Source of the DNA: Paludibacteraceae bacterium
GTDB lineage: Bacteria > Bacteroidota > Bacteroidia > Bacteroidales > Paludibacteraceae
DNA: 57,149 nt
Direction: 5' to 3'
Assembly (NCBI GenBank): GCA_017649925.1
Contig: JAGCFX010000080.1
Location: forward strand, 1 to 57,149
Part shown: in pieces, positions 1-8,156 of the stretch
Layout: every line of letters starts with the position of its first letter
How positions within the stretch are numbered: the first letter of the stretch is position 1
Translations under genes and position numbers: made by a program
The notes under the pieces: generated by a model
What the model saw: the letters and a program-made list of their open reading frames with translations, nothing else
What the model was told of the DNA's origin: nothing
Databases searched by the model: none

Positions 1-1
1 A

Positions 2-790
2 ATCAGCAATCAGTTAGACCTTACCCGCACGCCCGATCCTATTGCGCTGGGTACACGCCATCCGTTGTCGCTGGTGCGAGAAGAGATCATTGACATCTTC
101 TCGAGAATAGGCTTTACGGTAGCCGAAGGACCGGAAGTGGAGGACGACAAGCACGTCTATGGCATGCTGAATTTTGCGCCGGAACACCCTGCGCGCGATA
201 TGCAGGATACTTTCTTCATCGAGAAAGAGATCGGCGTTCAGAAACCGACAGACGTGTTGCTGCGTTCGCATACTTCGTCCGTTCAGACGCGTGTGATGAC
301 GAGTCAGAAACCGCCGATCCGCGTGCTCTGTCCGGGGCGTGTGTACCGCAATGAGGCTATCTCTGCCCGCGCACACTGCTTCTTCCATCAGGTGGAAGGA
401 CTGTACATCGATAAGAACGTCAGCTTTGCTGACCTGCGCGAGGCTTTGCTCTATTTTTCCAAGGAGATGTTCGGACCGGAGACGAAGATTCGTTTGCGTC
501 CTTCCTATTTCCCGTTTACCGAACCCAGCGCAGAGATGGATATCTCTTGCGACCTCTGCGGCGGCAAAGGCTGCTCGTTCTGCAAAGGTACGGGATGGGT
601 GGAGATCCTCGGATGCGGAATGGTGGACCCCAACGTGCTGGAGGCCTGCGGCATTGACAGCAAAGAGTACAGCGGTTTCGCTTTCGGCATGGGGGTTGAG
701 CGCATTGCCAACCTCAAATACCGCGTTAAAGACTTGCGTCTTTTCTCCGAGAACGACGTACGATTCCTCAAACAATTTGAAAGTTGCTGA
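2..790 (+). CDS. pheS: Phenylalanyl-tRNA synthetase alpha subunit, C-terminal part (cut by left edge)
   Basis: Class II aminoacyl-tRNA synthetase subunit that charges tRNA-Phe together with PheT in the cytoplasm. The frame is open to the left edge and the first readable residues, [19 protein letters not shown], already belong to the family, so the start lies outside the window. Visible are motif 2 ([18 protein letters not shown]), the phenylalanine-site segment [10 protein letters not shown], a cysteine-rich loop ([17 protein letters not shown]) and motif 3 ([16 protein letters not shown]). Six bases separate it from ffh, so the two are probably co-transcribed. The in-frame TTG at 65 is not the start, because homologous sequence continues upstream of it. 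Confidence 0.96.
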   Translation: MSNQLDLTRTPDPIALGTRHPLSLVREEIIDIFSRIGFTVAEGPEVEDDKHVYGMLNFAPEHPARDMQDTFFIEKEIGVQKPTDVLLRSHTSSVQTRVMTSQKPPIRVLCPGRVYRNEAISARAHCFFHQVEGLYIDKNVSFADLREALLYFSKEMFGPETKIRLRPSYFPFTEPSAEMDISCDLCGGKGCSFCKGTGWVEILGCGMVDPNVLEACGIDSKEYSGFAFGMGVERIANLKYRVKDLRLFSENDVRFLKQFESC

Positions 791-796
791 TAGACC

Positions 797-2101
797 ATGT
801 TTGATAATTTAAGCGAACGATTAGAACGGTCCTTCAAGATTCTCAAAGGTGAAGGCCGTATCACCGAAATCAATATAGCGGAGACCGTCAAGGACATCCG
901 CAAGGCGCTGCTGGAGGCCGACGTGAACTACAAGACCGCCAAGCAGTTTACCGACCGCGTCAAAGAAAAAGCCTTGGGTCAAAACGTCATCAATGCCGTA
1001 CGTCCCGGTCAGTTGATGATTAAAATCACGCATGACGAGTTGGCGGAACTGATGGGTGGCGAGGCACAGGATATCAATCTCAAAGGTTCACCGGCAGTCA
1101 TCCTCATGGCAGGTCTCCAGGGTAGCGGTAAGACCACTTTCGCTTCCAAACTCGCCAATTATCTGCAGACCAAAAAGGGCAAAAAAGTGATGCTGGTGGC
1201 ATGCGATGTGTACCGTCCTGCAGCCATTGAGCAGTTGCGCGTCCTCGGCGAGCAGATCAACGCCAAGGTCTATACCGGCGAGAATGAATCGAACCCCGTC
1301 AAGAAAGCCGAAGCAGCCATCAGTGAGGCGAAGAAATTCGGCTACGATGTAGTGATCGTCGATACTGCCGGTCGTCTGGCTGTGGACGAGCAAATGATGA
1401 CTGAGATTGCGGCCATCAAGAAAGCTATCAACCCGAGTGAGACGCTCTTTGTGGTCGATGCCATGACCGGTCAGGACGCCGTGAACACCGCCAAGGAGTT
1501 CAACGACCGTCTGGACTTTGACGGCGTAGTTCTTACCAAGCTGGACGGCGATGCTCGCGGTGGTGCCGCGCTATCCATCCGCAGCGTAGTAGATAAGCCG
1601 ATTAAGTTCATTGGTACGGGCGAGAAGATGGAAGCACTCGATGTGTTCCACCCCGCGCGAATGGCAGACCGTATTCTGGGAATGGGTGACGTGGTTTCTC
1701 TCGTTGAGCGCGCACAAGAGCAATACGACGAAGCAGAGGCACGCCGCATCAGTAAGAAGATAGCCCATAACCAATTTGACTTCAACGACTTCCTCGGTCA
1801 GCTGAACCAAATCAAGAAGATGGGTTCGATGAAAGACCTGATGGGTATGATCCCGGGCATGGACAAAGCGCTGAAAGGCGTGGAGGTCAGCGATGATGCC
1901 TTCAAACCCATCGAAGCGATGATCAACTCCATGACGCCTGCCGAGCGTGCTAACCCCGCGCTGCTCAACGGTAGCCGTAAGAACCGTATCTGCAAAGGTG
2001 CGGGCGTGACGATTGTGGAACTGAACCGTTTCCTCAAGCAATTCGAGCAGACGAGCAAGATGATGAAGAAAGTGCAACAAATGAGCGGTAAACGCAGATG
2101 A
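797..2101 (+). CDS. ffh: Signal recognition particle protein Ffh (SRP54)
   Basis: GTPase that binds 4.5S RNA and the signal sequences of nascent membrane proteins and delivers ribosomes to FtsY. At 434 residues it has normal length for the family. An N-terminal helical bundle is followed by the NG GTPase domain with P-loop GLQGSGKTT (about residues 106-114), DVYRPAA (138-143), DTAGR (189-193) and TKLDGDARGG (247-256). A methionine-rich M domain follows (MKDLMGMIPGMDK, FLKQFEQTSKMMKK). The stop overlaps the folD start as ATGA, which suggests translational coupling. No 4.5S RNA gene was seen in the window. Confidence 0.97.
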   Translation: MFDNLSERLERSFKILKGEGRITEINIAETVKDIRKALLEADVNYKTAKQFTDRVKEKALGQNVINAVRPGQLMIKITHDELAELMGGEAQDINLKGSPAVILMAGLQGSGKTTFASKLANYLQTKKGKKVMLVACDVYRPAAIEQLRVLGEQINAKVYTGENESNPVKKAEAAISEAKKFGYDVVIVDTAGRLAVDEQMMTEIAAIKKAINPSETLFVVDAMTGQDAVNTAKEFNDRLDFDGVVLTKLDGDARGGAALSIRSVVDKPIKFIGTGEKMEALDVFHPARMADRILGMGDVVSLVERAQEQYDEAEARRISKKIAHNQFDFNDFLGQLNQIKKMGSMKDLMGMIPGMDKALKGVEVSDDAFKPIEAMINSMTPAERANPALLNGSRKNRICKGAGVTIVELNRFLKQFEQTSKMMKKVQQMSGKRR

Positions 2102-2982
2102 TATTAGACGGAAAGAAAATAGCGGCAGAGATTCGCGGCGAGTTGCGCAAACAGATAGAAGCCCTGCGGGCGGAAGGTAAGCGCGCACCGAAACTGGCGA
2201 TTGTTATCGTGGGCAACAACCCCGCGAGTGAGACCTATGTGAACAACAAGCTGAAAGCCTGCGCCGAAGTGGGCATAGAGGCGGTCAAGATCGCTTATAC
2301 GGCAGATATCACGGAACAAACGCTGCTGGCGGAGGTTCACAAACTGAATGACGACCCTTCCATTGACGGTTTCATCGTTCAACTGCCGCTGCCGGGCCAT
2401 ATCCGTGAGACAACAATCCTGAGCGCTATCGACTACCGCAAAGATGTGGACGGTCTGACGCCCGCCAACGTGGGACGAACGGTACAAGGCTTGCCGTCCA
2501 TCGTCAGCGCTACGCCACGAGGAATACGTGAACTGTTGGCGCGCTATAACATTCAGACGGAAGGCAAACATGTGGTAGTTATCGGCCGTTCGAATATCGT
2601 GGGCAAACCTATTGCGATGCTGCTCATGCAGCGTCCGTATCTGAGCCTGCCGAACATGAGTGCCGCTTCTCTGGGTGACGCCACCGTTACTATCTGTCAT
2701 TCCAAGACACGTGACCTCGCAGCTATCTGCCGCACCGCAGATATCATCATTGTGGCGGCGGGAAGTCCGGGACTGTTGACCGCAGACATGGTCAAGGAGG
2801 GCGCTACCATCATCGATGTGGGCATCAATAGAGTGGACGGCAAACTGGTGGGAGATGTGGACTTTGAGAACGTATCGAGAGTAGCGGCGCACATCACGCC
2901 TGTTCCCGGAGGTGTCGGACCGATGACCATTGTCTCTCTCCTACAGAATACACTGCAAGCATACAATGAACATTCTCGATAA
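2098..2982 (+). CDS. folD: Bifunctional methylenetetrahydrofolate dehydrogenase / methenyl-THF cyclohydrolase
   Basis: Converts 5,10-methylene-THF to 10-formyl-THF using NADP and water, supplying one-carbon units for purines and formyl-Met. The 294 residues are typical. The catalytic YVxxK is seen as SETYVNNKLKA (Tyr47, Lys51), with QLPLPGH at 95-101, DVDG near 116-119, the nucleotide-binding loop GRSNIVGKP (163-171) and the C-terminal PVPGGVGPMT. The start ATG overlaps the ffh stop by four bases, and the 3' end overlaps prfA by 17 bases in another frame. The folate enzyme folK lies in a separate cluster at 37.6-38.1 kb. Confidence 0.97.
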   Translation: MILDGKKIAAEIRGELRKQIEALRAEGKRAPKLAIVIVGNNPASETYVNNKLKACAEVGIEAVKIAYTADITEQTLLAEVHKLNDDPSIDGFIVQLPLPGHIRETTILSAIDYRKDVDGLTPANVGRTVQGLPSIVSATPRGIRELLARYNIQTEGKHVVVIGRSNIVGKPIAMLLMQRPYLSLPNMSAASLGDATVTICHSKTRDLAAICRTADIIIVAAGSPGLLTADMVKEGATIIDVGINRVDGKLVGDVDFENVSRVAAHITPVPGGVGPMTIVSLLQNTLQAYNEHSR

Positions 2983-4066
2983 AATTGACGGTTTAGAGGC
3001 GAAGTTTCATGAGGTGAGTCTGTTGATCACAGACCCATCGGTTATTGCCGATCAAGCGCGTTATGTGCGTCTGAACAGAGACTATCATGATCTGGAGCGA
3101 GTACTGGAGGTGGCAAACCGCTATAAGAAAGCCGTCAAAGACCTGCAAGACGCCAAAGATCTATTCTACAACCAATCGGACGCGGAGATGAAGGAGATGG
3201 CGAAAGCGGAGATTGATGAATTGGAACCGCAGATACCGAAGTTGGAAGAAGAACTCAAGCTTCAACTCCTGCCACAAGATCCCGAAGACGGCAAGAACGT
3301 AGTGATGGAGATTCGCGGCGGTACGGGAGGTGACGAGGCGGCTATTTTCGCAGGAGACCTCTTCCGCATGTACACGAAGTATTTCGAGATCAAAGGCTTC
3401 AAATACACGGTCTCTTCCTTCAACGAAGGCGCGGCAGGAGGATATAAAGAGATCATCTTCAATGTCACGGGCGAGAATGTGTACGGCACGCTCAAATATG
3501 AGTCAGGCGTTCACCGCGTACAACGTGTGCCGGTAACAGAGACGCAAGGACGTGTGCATACTTCTGCGGCTACGGTGGCTGTGCTGCCTGAAGCCGACGA
3601 GTTTGAAGTGCATGTCAATGAAGGCGAGATCAAATGGGAGACCTTCCGCTCGGGCGGCGCAGGAGGACAGAACGTCAATAAAGTGGAATCGGGTGTGCGG
3701 TTGCGCTATAACTGGAAGAATCCCAACACCGGCGAGGTGCAGGAGATACTGATAGAATGTACCGAGACGCGTGACCAGCCGAAGAACAAAGAGCGGGCAT
3801 TATCCCGTCTGCGCACGCAGATCTACGACAAAGAGCATCAGAAATACATCGACGACATCGCCGCACGGCGTAAGACGATGGTTTCGACCGGTGACCGCAG
3901 TGCCAAGATCCGTACCTATAACTATCCGCAAGGACGCATCACCGATCACCGTATCGGCTACACGGTCTATAACCTCGCCGCGTTCATGGACGGAGATATA
4001 CAAGGTGTCATCGATGCCCTCCAAGTAGCCGAAAACGCCGAACGACTGAAAGAATCAGAATTGTAA
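2966..4066 (+). CDS. prfA: Peptide chain release factor 1
   Basis: Recognises UAA and UAG stop codons and triggers peptide release. I chose the ATG at 2966 because MNILDKIDGLEAKFHEV matches the family N-terminus; an earlier in-frame start at 2930 would run deep into folD. The product has 366 residues. The RF1-type anticodon tripeptide is PVT (about 189-191, context HRVQRVPVTETQGR) rather than the SPF of RF2. The catalytic GGQ is at about 233-235 (RSGGAGGQNVNKVESG). No separate RF2 or prmC gene lies in the window. Confidence 0.96.
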   Translation: MNILDKIDGLEAKFHEVSLLITDPSVIADQARYVRLNRDYHDLERVLEVANRYKKAVKDLQDAKDLFYNQSDAEMKEMAKAEIDELEPQIPKLEEELKLQLLPQDPEDGKNVVMEIRGGTGGDEAAIFAGDLFRMYTKYFEIKGFKYTVSSFNEGAAGGYKEIIFNVTGENVYGTLKYESGVHRVQRVPVTETQGRVHTSAATVAVLPEADEFEVHVNEGEIKWETFRSGGAGGQNVNKVESGVRLRYNWKNPNTGEVQEILIECTETRDQPKNKERALSRLRTQIYDKEHQKYIDDIAARRKTMVSTGDRSAKIRTYNYPQGRITDHRIGYTVYNLAAFMDGDIQGVIDALQVAENAERLKESEL

Positions 4067-4078
4067 ATTACAAAGAGC

Positions 4079-4444
4079 ATGAAAAAGTATTTATTATTTG
4101 CTTTAATGCTAATAGCATTAGTCTTGACTTCCTGTGAGAAAGAGGGTTGGAAAAGTCATGCTAAAAGGACTTTTATAACCGAGTCTCATATTATAGAGAT
4201 GGAGGTGTCCGATTCTCCGTGGGGCGCTTTTGAAGGCACGCACATGGAGTCATTTTTTACAGGACATTGGGAGGATACCGGTGAAGAGTCATTTTTCAAA
4301 GTGAATGCAATAGAAGGATTCACATTCGAAGAAGGTTATATATACACCTTGTATATCGAAATTCTTCGCTACGAGAATCCACCTTCAGAGATGTATCCTT
4401 ACAAATACAAACTGATTCGTATTAAGTCCAAAACGAAGGCTTAG
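4079..4444 (+). CDS. Small DUF4377-like lipoprotein
   Basis: Predicted lipoprotein of 121 residues with a signal peptide and lipobox ending LVLTSC (acylated Cys about 19), then acidic residues (EKEGWK). The second half, including FFKVNAIEGFTFEEGYIYTL and YENPPSEMYPYKYKLIRIKSK, resembles the DUF4377 fold, which has no assigned biochemical function. It lies 12 bases after prfA and 33 bases before rsmE, so it appears to share the transcript of translation genes. The DNA looks more AT-rich than its neighbours by eye, which may mean recent acquisition. The lipoprotein call is firm; the DUF assignment is by pattern only. Confidence 0.8.
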   Translation: MKKYLLFALMLIALVLTSCEKEGWKSHAKRTFITESHIIEMEVSDSPWGAFEGTHMESFFTGHWEDTGEESFFKVNAIEGFTFEEGYIYTLYIEILRYENPPSEMYPYKYKLIRIKSKTKA

Positions 4445-4477
4445 AAAAAATCGTTGCAGTCGCAAAAGTGGAGTGAG

Positions 4478-5182
4478 ATGTACCTCTTTTACTGTCCAGA
4501 CATAGAGAAAAGACAAACGCTCTCCGAGGAGGAGAGCGGGCATTGTGTGCGCGTGCTGCGTTATACGGCGGGCGACGAGATACTTATTACGGACGGCAAA
4601 GGAACGACTTATACGGCGCGAATAACCAATCCCCATCCTAAACATTGTGATTTCGAAATAGTCTCGCGGGAGAAACAGCAACCCCATCATGATTTCCACC
4701 TCCACATAGCGATTGCGCCCACTAAGAATATCGAGCGCCTCGAATGGGCTATTGAAAAATGTGTAGAGATTGGGGTGGATGAGATTACTCCTCTGCTATG
4801 CCGTTTTTCGGAACGGAAAACGCTTCGCACGGACCGGCTTGAGAAAATCATCCTCTCTGCCGCCAAGCAAAGCCTGACGCCGTATTTGCCCGTATTGCAC
4901 GACCTAACGCCTTATGATGCTTTCGTCAAAGAGCAGGCACGCAAAAATCAGCAGAACTTCATCGCCCATTGCTACAAAGAGGACAAACGACTGCTGAAAG
5001 AAGAAATAGAGCGGGGTAGGGATGTGCTGGTGATGATTGGTCCGGAAGGAGATTTCAGTGAACAGGAAGTGGCTGAGGCTTTGGCGTTGGGCTTTGTGCC
5101 GGTGAGTCTGGGTAACAGCCGTCTGCGCACAGAGACAGCGGGCGTCGTGGCGTGCCACACGGCCGTGCTTATCAATGAATAA
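4478..5182 (+). CDS. rsmE: 16S rRNA m3U1498 methyltransferase
   Basis: SPOUT-fold enzyme that methylates N3 of U1498 in 16S rRNA. The ATG at 4478 gives MYLFYCPDIEKR and 234 residues, the usual length. An upstream in-frame TTG at 4454 would add eight residues with no family resemblance. Diagnostic pieces are the PUA-like N-terminus (EEESGHCVRVLRYTAGDEI), the segment ERLEWAIEKCVEIGVDEI, GPEGDFSEQEV and the knot LGNSRLRTETAGVVA. The stop overlaps the start of the following phosphatase by one base (TAATG). Confidence 0.94.
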   Translation: MYLFYCPDIEKRQTLSEEESGHCVRVLRYTAGDEILITDGKGTTYTARITNPHPKHCDFEIVSREKQQPHHDFHLHIAIAPTKNIERLEWAIEKCVEIGVDEITPLLCRFSERKTLRTDRLEKIILSAAKQSLTPYLPVLHDLTPYDAFVKEQARKNQQNFIAHCYKEDKRLLKEEIERGRDVLVMIGPEGDFSEQEVAEALALGFVPVSLGNSRLRTETAGVVACHTAVLINE

Positions 5183-5757
5183 TGAATATCGACTGGCAAA
5201 TATTACTGTGGATCAACGGCCATCACAGCGAGTGGGCGGATGTGTTAATGTGGTACGTCAGCAGTCCGCTGACATGGCTTCCGATGTACGCGTTGCTGAT
5301 AGGTATTCTCGTCTATAAGTATCGCAACTGGAAAGCGGTCTTGTTCATCATCATAGGTTTTGTGGTAGCCGTCGGATTGAGCGATTTCACTTGTTCGGGC
5401 ATTCTCAAACCTTTGATATGCCGTCCCCGTCCGACGCATGAGCCCGCGCTCGCAGGACTGGTGCATATCGTGAACGGCTATACCGGCGGATTATACGGTT
5501 TTTGCAGCAGTCACGCGGCCAATACGATGGCTTGCGGCCTGCTGTTCAGTTTGCTTTATCGCAATAAAATAGCCACCTCATTCCTGATGGCATGGGTGGC
5601 ATTGAATTGTTATAGTCGCATGTACCTCGGGGCGCATTACCCGGGCGACATTATTGTTGGGTTGTTGGTGGGGGCGTTGTACGCGGTCCTTGTTTGGCTG
5701 GCATTAACGCGTTGGCTCCACGTGGATGACGCGGCTGCTCGGCGGGGTGATTCATAA
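5182..5757 (+). CDS. PAP2-family membrane phosphatase
   Basis: Integral membrane phosphatase of the type-2 phosphatidic acid phosphatase family, 191 residues with about five to six hydrophobic segments. All three catalytic motifs are readable: K-x6-RP as KPLICRPRP (Lys76, Arg83, Pro84), a variant of PSGH as SSHA (109-112), and SR-x5-H-x3-D as SRMYLGAHYPGD (Ser145, Arg146, His152, Asp156). Substrates in the family include undecaprenyl diphosphate and lipid phosphates; which one applies here cannot be told. It starts one base inside rsmE. Its last 107 bases overlap a gene on the opposite strand. Confidence 0.92.
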   Translation: MNIDWQILLWINGHHSEWADVLMWYVSSPLTWLPMYALLIGILVYKYRNWKAVLFIIIGFVVAVGLSDFTCSGILKPLICRPRPTHEPALAGLVHIVNGYTGGLYGFCSSHAANTMACGLLFSLLYRNKIATSFLMAWVALNCYSRMYLGAHYPGDIIVGLLVGALYAVLVWLALTRWLHVDDAAARRGDS

Positions 5758-6055
5758 ATCGATTATACTCCTCGGGCGTAAGCAGCAGTTCCAACTCCTT
5801 GTAGATGGCTTGCAGACGTGCTAAGTTCTCTGCGCGAGTAAGACCCTGTTGCCGCGAACGGGCGTACTTGAGATGCATCTTATAGATGGTATCGAAACGC
5901 ACGGAGTCCTTGATGCCCAACTCACGCGTGAGACGCATGGTCTGTTTGAGCGCTTCCTCCTCCGGAGTACGCTGAGGACGTTCCACTGCAGGCTCTTGAG
6001 CCATCAGACTGCCCGCCAAAAGGGCCAACAAACAAATAGAAACGAGCTTTTTCAT
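5651..6055 (-). CDS. Small secreted Spy/DUF4890-like protein
   Basis: A 134-residue product with a clear signal peptide (MKKLVSICLLALLAGSLMAQ). I chose the ATG at 6055 because the signal peptide starts there. The mature part is charged and helical, with ALKQTMRLTRELGIKDSV, YARSRQQGLTRAENLARL and ELELLLTPEEYNRF. This pattern of an ELGI helix, a long basic helix and LTPEEY resembles periplasmic Spy/CpxP and DUF4890 proteins of Bacteroidota. The tail is rich in Pro, Arg and Thr. The 3' end overlaps the PAP2 gene convergently by 107 bases, and it is divergent from the permease with only 22 bases between starts. Confidence 0.78.
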   Translation of the reverse strand: MKKLVSICLLALLAGSLMAQEPAVERPQRTPEEEALKQTMRLTRELGIKDSVRFDTIYKMHLKYARSRQQGLTRAENLARLQAIYKELELLLTPEEYNRFMNHPAEQPRHPRGANALMPAKQGPRTTPPPTTQQ

Positions 6056-6077
6056 ATAAAAAGTTACAACAAAAATC

Positions 6078-7307
6078 ATGCCAAATAGTGAACTGAAAAT
6101 CGCCACGCGCCTTTATTTTGCGCAACAAGGCAATCGACGTAACTCCCGCCCCGCGGTGCGAGTGGCTTTGGCAGGCATGATTGTGGGTGTGATGGTGATG
6201 ATTTTGACCATTTGCATCGTTGTTGGTTTCAAACAGACGGTGACGAACAAAGTGGCGGGTTTCGGTGCGCATATTCAGGTCGTTTCGTTCGATAACAACA
6301 ATACTTATGACTTGCAGCCCATTGAGGTGACGGACAGTCTGTTAGAGAAACTGGGCAGTTATGAGCATGTCGTTTGTGCGGCGCCGTTCATCACCAAACC
6401 GGGTATGCTGAAGACCGACAGCGCGTTCCAAGGAACGGTGTTAAAAGGAACGGATTACTGGGATTTCTTCGCGCGCGCGCTGACGGATGGCACCGTACCG
6501 GAGAAAGCCAATGAGGTGGTGATTTCGGAGTTGACAGCAAGGAAGATGCGTTTGGCAGTGGGTGATGCGGTAACGGCTTATTTTGTGGACGATACGGACA
6601 TTCGCGCAAGGCGGTTTAAGGTCGTGGGACTATATGACACAGGCTTCGGACAGTTTGATGAATTATTCATCGTCACGCCTTTAGAGACTGCGAGACGGCT
6701 GCAAGGATGGGAAGACAATACCTTTTCCGGCGTAGAGATATTGCTGGACGATATCAAGCGTTTGGACGAGGTGGCGGATGAGATTTATTTTGCGACAGTT
6801 AATCACTTGGACGACAAGGGATACAATGTCTATTATGTGCAGACGTTGCAGGAACAGAATCCCGCGATCTTTGCATGGCTGGATTTGCTCGATATGAATG
6901 TGATAGTCATCATCGTATTGATGCTGCTTGTCGCAGGCTTTAATATCGTCAGCGGACTGATTATCTTGATTTTAGACGGTGTGCAAATGATAGGAACGCT
7001 GAAAGCGTTAGGTGCAGATAATCGTTTCGTGCGGCGCATATTCTTGATACAAGCTGCACTACTGATCGGCAAAGGTGTGCTGTGGGGCAATGTGCTCGGT
7101 TTGGGGCTGGCAGCAATCCAGTATTTCGGACATTTGGCACCGCTCGAGGCCGCAACATATTATGTCTCTTACGTGCCAATAGCTTTTGCTTGGGGATGGA
7201 TTATAGCCATCAATATACTGACCATCATCGTTTCGCTGCTCATATTGTTGCTGCCATCGATGATCATCACGAAAATCAGTCCCGCTAAAGTAATGCATTT
7301 CGAGTGA
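6078..7307 (+). CDS. LolC/LolE-type ABC transporter permease (MacB periplasmic core + FtsX)
   Basis: Membrane subunit of an ABC transporter, 409 residues, with the layout of lipoprotein-releasing LolC/E proteins. TM1 lies at about 28-50 (VALAGMIVGVMVMILTICIV). A periplasmic domain follows to about 270, then three helices at about 275-300, 325-350 and 365-398, the FtsX domain. The N-terminal LKIATRLYFAQQ is typical of the family. No ATPase lies beside it, so LolD would have to be encoded elsewhere. It is followed by the GSCFA gene with a one-base overlap. Lipoprotein export is inferred from the family. Confidence 0.88.
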   Translation: MPNSELKIATRLYFAQQGNRRNSRPAVRVALAGMIVGVMVMILTICIVVGFKQTVTNKVAGFGAHIQVVSFDNNNTYDLQPIEVTDSLLEKLGSYEHVVCAAPFITKPGMLKTDSAFQGTVLKGTDYWDFFARALTDGTVPEKANEVVISELTARKMRLAVGDAVTAYFVDDTDIRARRFKVVGLYDTGFGQFDELFIVTPLETARRLQGWEDNTFSGVEILLDDIKRLDEVADEIYFATVNHLDDKGYNVYYVQTLQEQNPAIFAWLDLLDMNVIVIIVLMLLVAGFNIVSGLIILILDGVQMIGTLKALGADNRFVRRIFLIQAALLIGKGVLWGNVLGLGLAAIQYFGHLAPLEAATYYVSYVPIAFAWGWIIAINILTIIVSLLILLLPSMIITKISPAKVMHFE

Positions 7308-8113
7308 TGAAGTTACAGACGACCGTGGATATTAAGCCCAGCGATTGGAAAATCGGCTATGAGGACAAAATCCTGATGGTGGGTTCGTGCTTCTCGGATG
7401 AGATAGGCAAGCAAATGCAACAACGGTATCTGAATGTGACGTGCAATCCATTCGGGACGCTTTATAATCCGCTCTCTATTGCCAAGGCTTTGACAATGAC
7501 CGAAGTGCCGGAACTGATTGATTATGAGGGCTTATGGCACTCGATGGCACATCACGGTTCTTTCTCGCGGGCAAGTCGTGACGAGGCAGAAAAAGCAGTT
7601 CGTGAGTCTATTGAAACGATGCAAAAGGCGTTGAAAGAGGCGACAGTCGTGATTGTGACCTTCGGCACAGCTTGGGTGTACGAGAAAGACGGAGAAGTGG
7701 TCGGAAATTGCCATAAGTTGCCGGAGAACTGTTTTATGAGAAGACGGTTGTCTGTGGAAGAGATAGTTTCGGCTTGGCAGCCCATTTTGAAGCGTTATCC
7801 CGACAAACACTGGCTCTTTACCGTTTCGCCGATAAGGCATATACGAGACGGACTGCATGAGAATCAGTTGTCCAAAGCAGCATTATTGCAAGCCGTTGAG
7901 CAGTTGGGTGATTATTTCCCGAGTTATGAGATCATGTTGGACGAGTTGCGCGATTATCGTTTTTATGCGGACGATCTGGTTCATCCGTCCTCCATGGCGG
8001 TCAACTATATCTGGGAGCGTTTTGTGGACACATTCTGCACCAATCAGACAAAAAATGAACTCGTGTTCCAACACAAACGTTGGAAACACGAGCATCATAT
8101 TTCGTTACACTAA
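7307..8113 (+). CDS. GSCFA-domain protein
   Basis: Member of the GSCFA family, related to SGNH/GDSL hydrolases, with the signature near the N-terminus as ILMVGSCFSDEIGKQM. Further family features are NPFGTLYNPLSIAKAL, VVIVTFGTAWVYE, FTVSPIRHIRDGLHENQLSK and a C-terminal Asp-x2-His block, DDLVHPSSMAVNYIW, which would hold the catalytic His. I chose the ATG at 7307, which overlaps the permease stop as TGATG; a GTG three bases upstream is also possible. There is no signal peptide. The substrate is unknown; an esterase or acyltransferase role is an inference from the fold. Confidence 0.88.
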   Translation: MKLQTTVDIKPSDWKIGYEDKILMVGSCFSDEIGKQMQQRYLNVTCNPFGTLYNPLSIAKALTMTEVPELIDYEGLWHSMAHHGSFSRASRDEAEKAVRESIETMQKALKEATVVIVTFGTAWVYEKDGEVVGNCHKLPENCFMRRRLSVEEIVSAWQPILKRYPDKHWLFTVSPIRHIRDGLHENQLSKAALLQAVEQLGDYFPSYEIMLDELRDYRFYADDLVHPSSMAVNYIWERFVDTFCTNQTKNELVFQHKRWKHEHHISLH

Positions 8114-8143
8114 CGGTTAAATCGTTAAATCGTTAAACCGTTA
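8111..8143. terminator. Weak inverted repeat between convergent genes
   Basis: TAACGGTT at 8111-8118 pairs perfectly with AACCGTTA at 8136-8143, with a 17-base loop holding two copies of AAATCGTT. It covers most of the 43-base gap between the convergent GSCFA gene and valS, and its first three bases are the GSCFA stop. There is no clear T-run on either strand, so termination activity is uncertain. Confidence 0.4.
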
Positions 8144-8156
8144 ACGTGTTAAATTG

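Noticed and set aside
3590-3720. Possibility that the release factor is RF2, because the GGQ loop reads GGQNVNKVES
   Set aside because: The anticodon tripeptide is PVT, as in RF1, not SPF; the loop wording varies between lineages.
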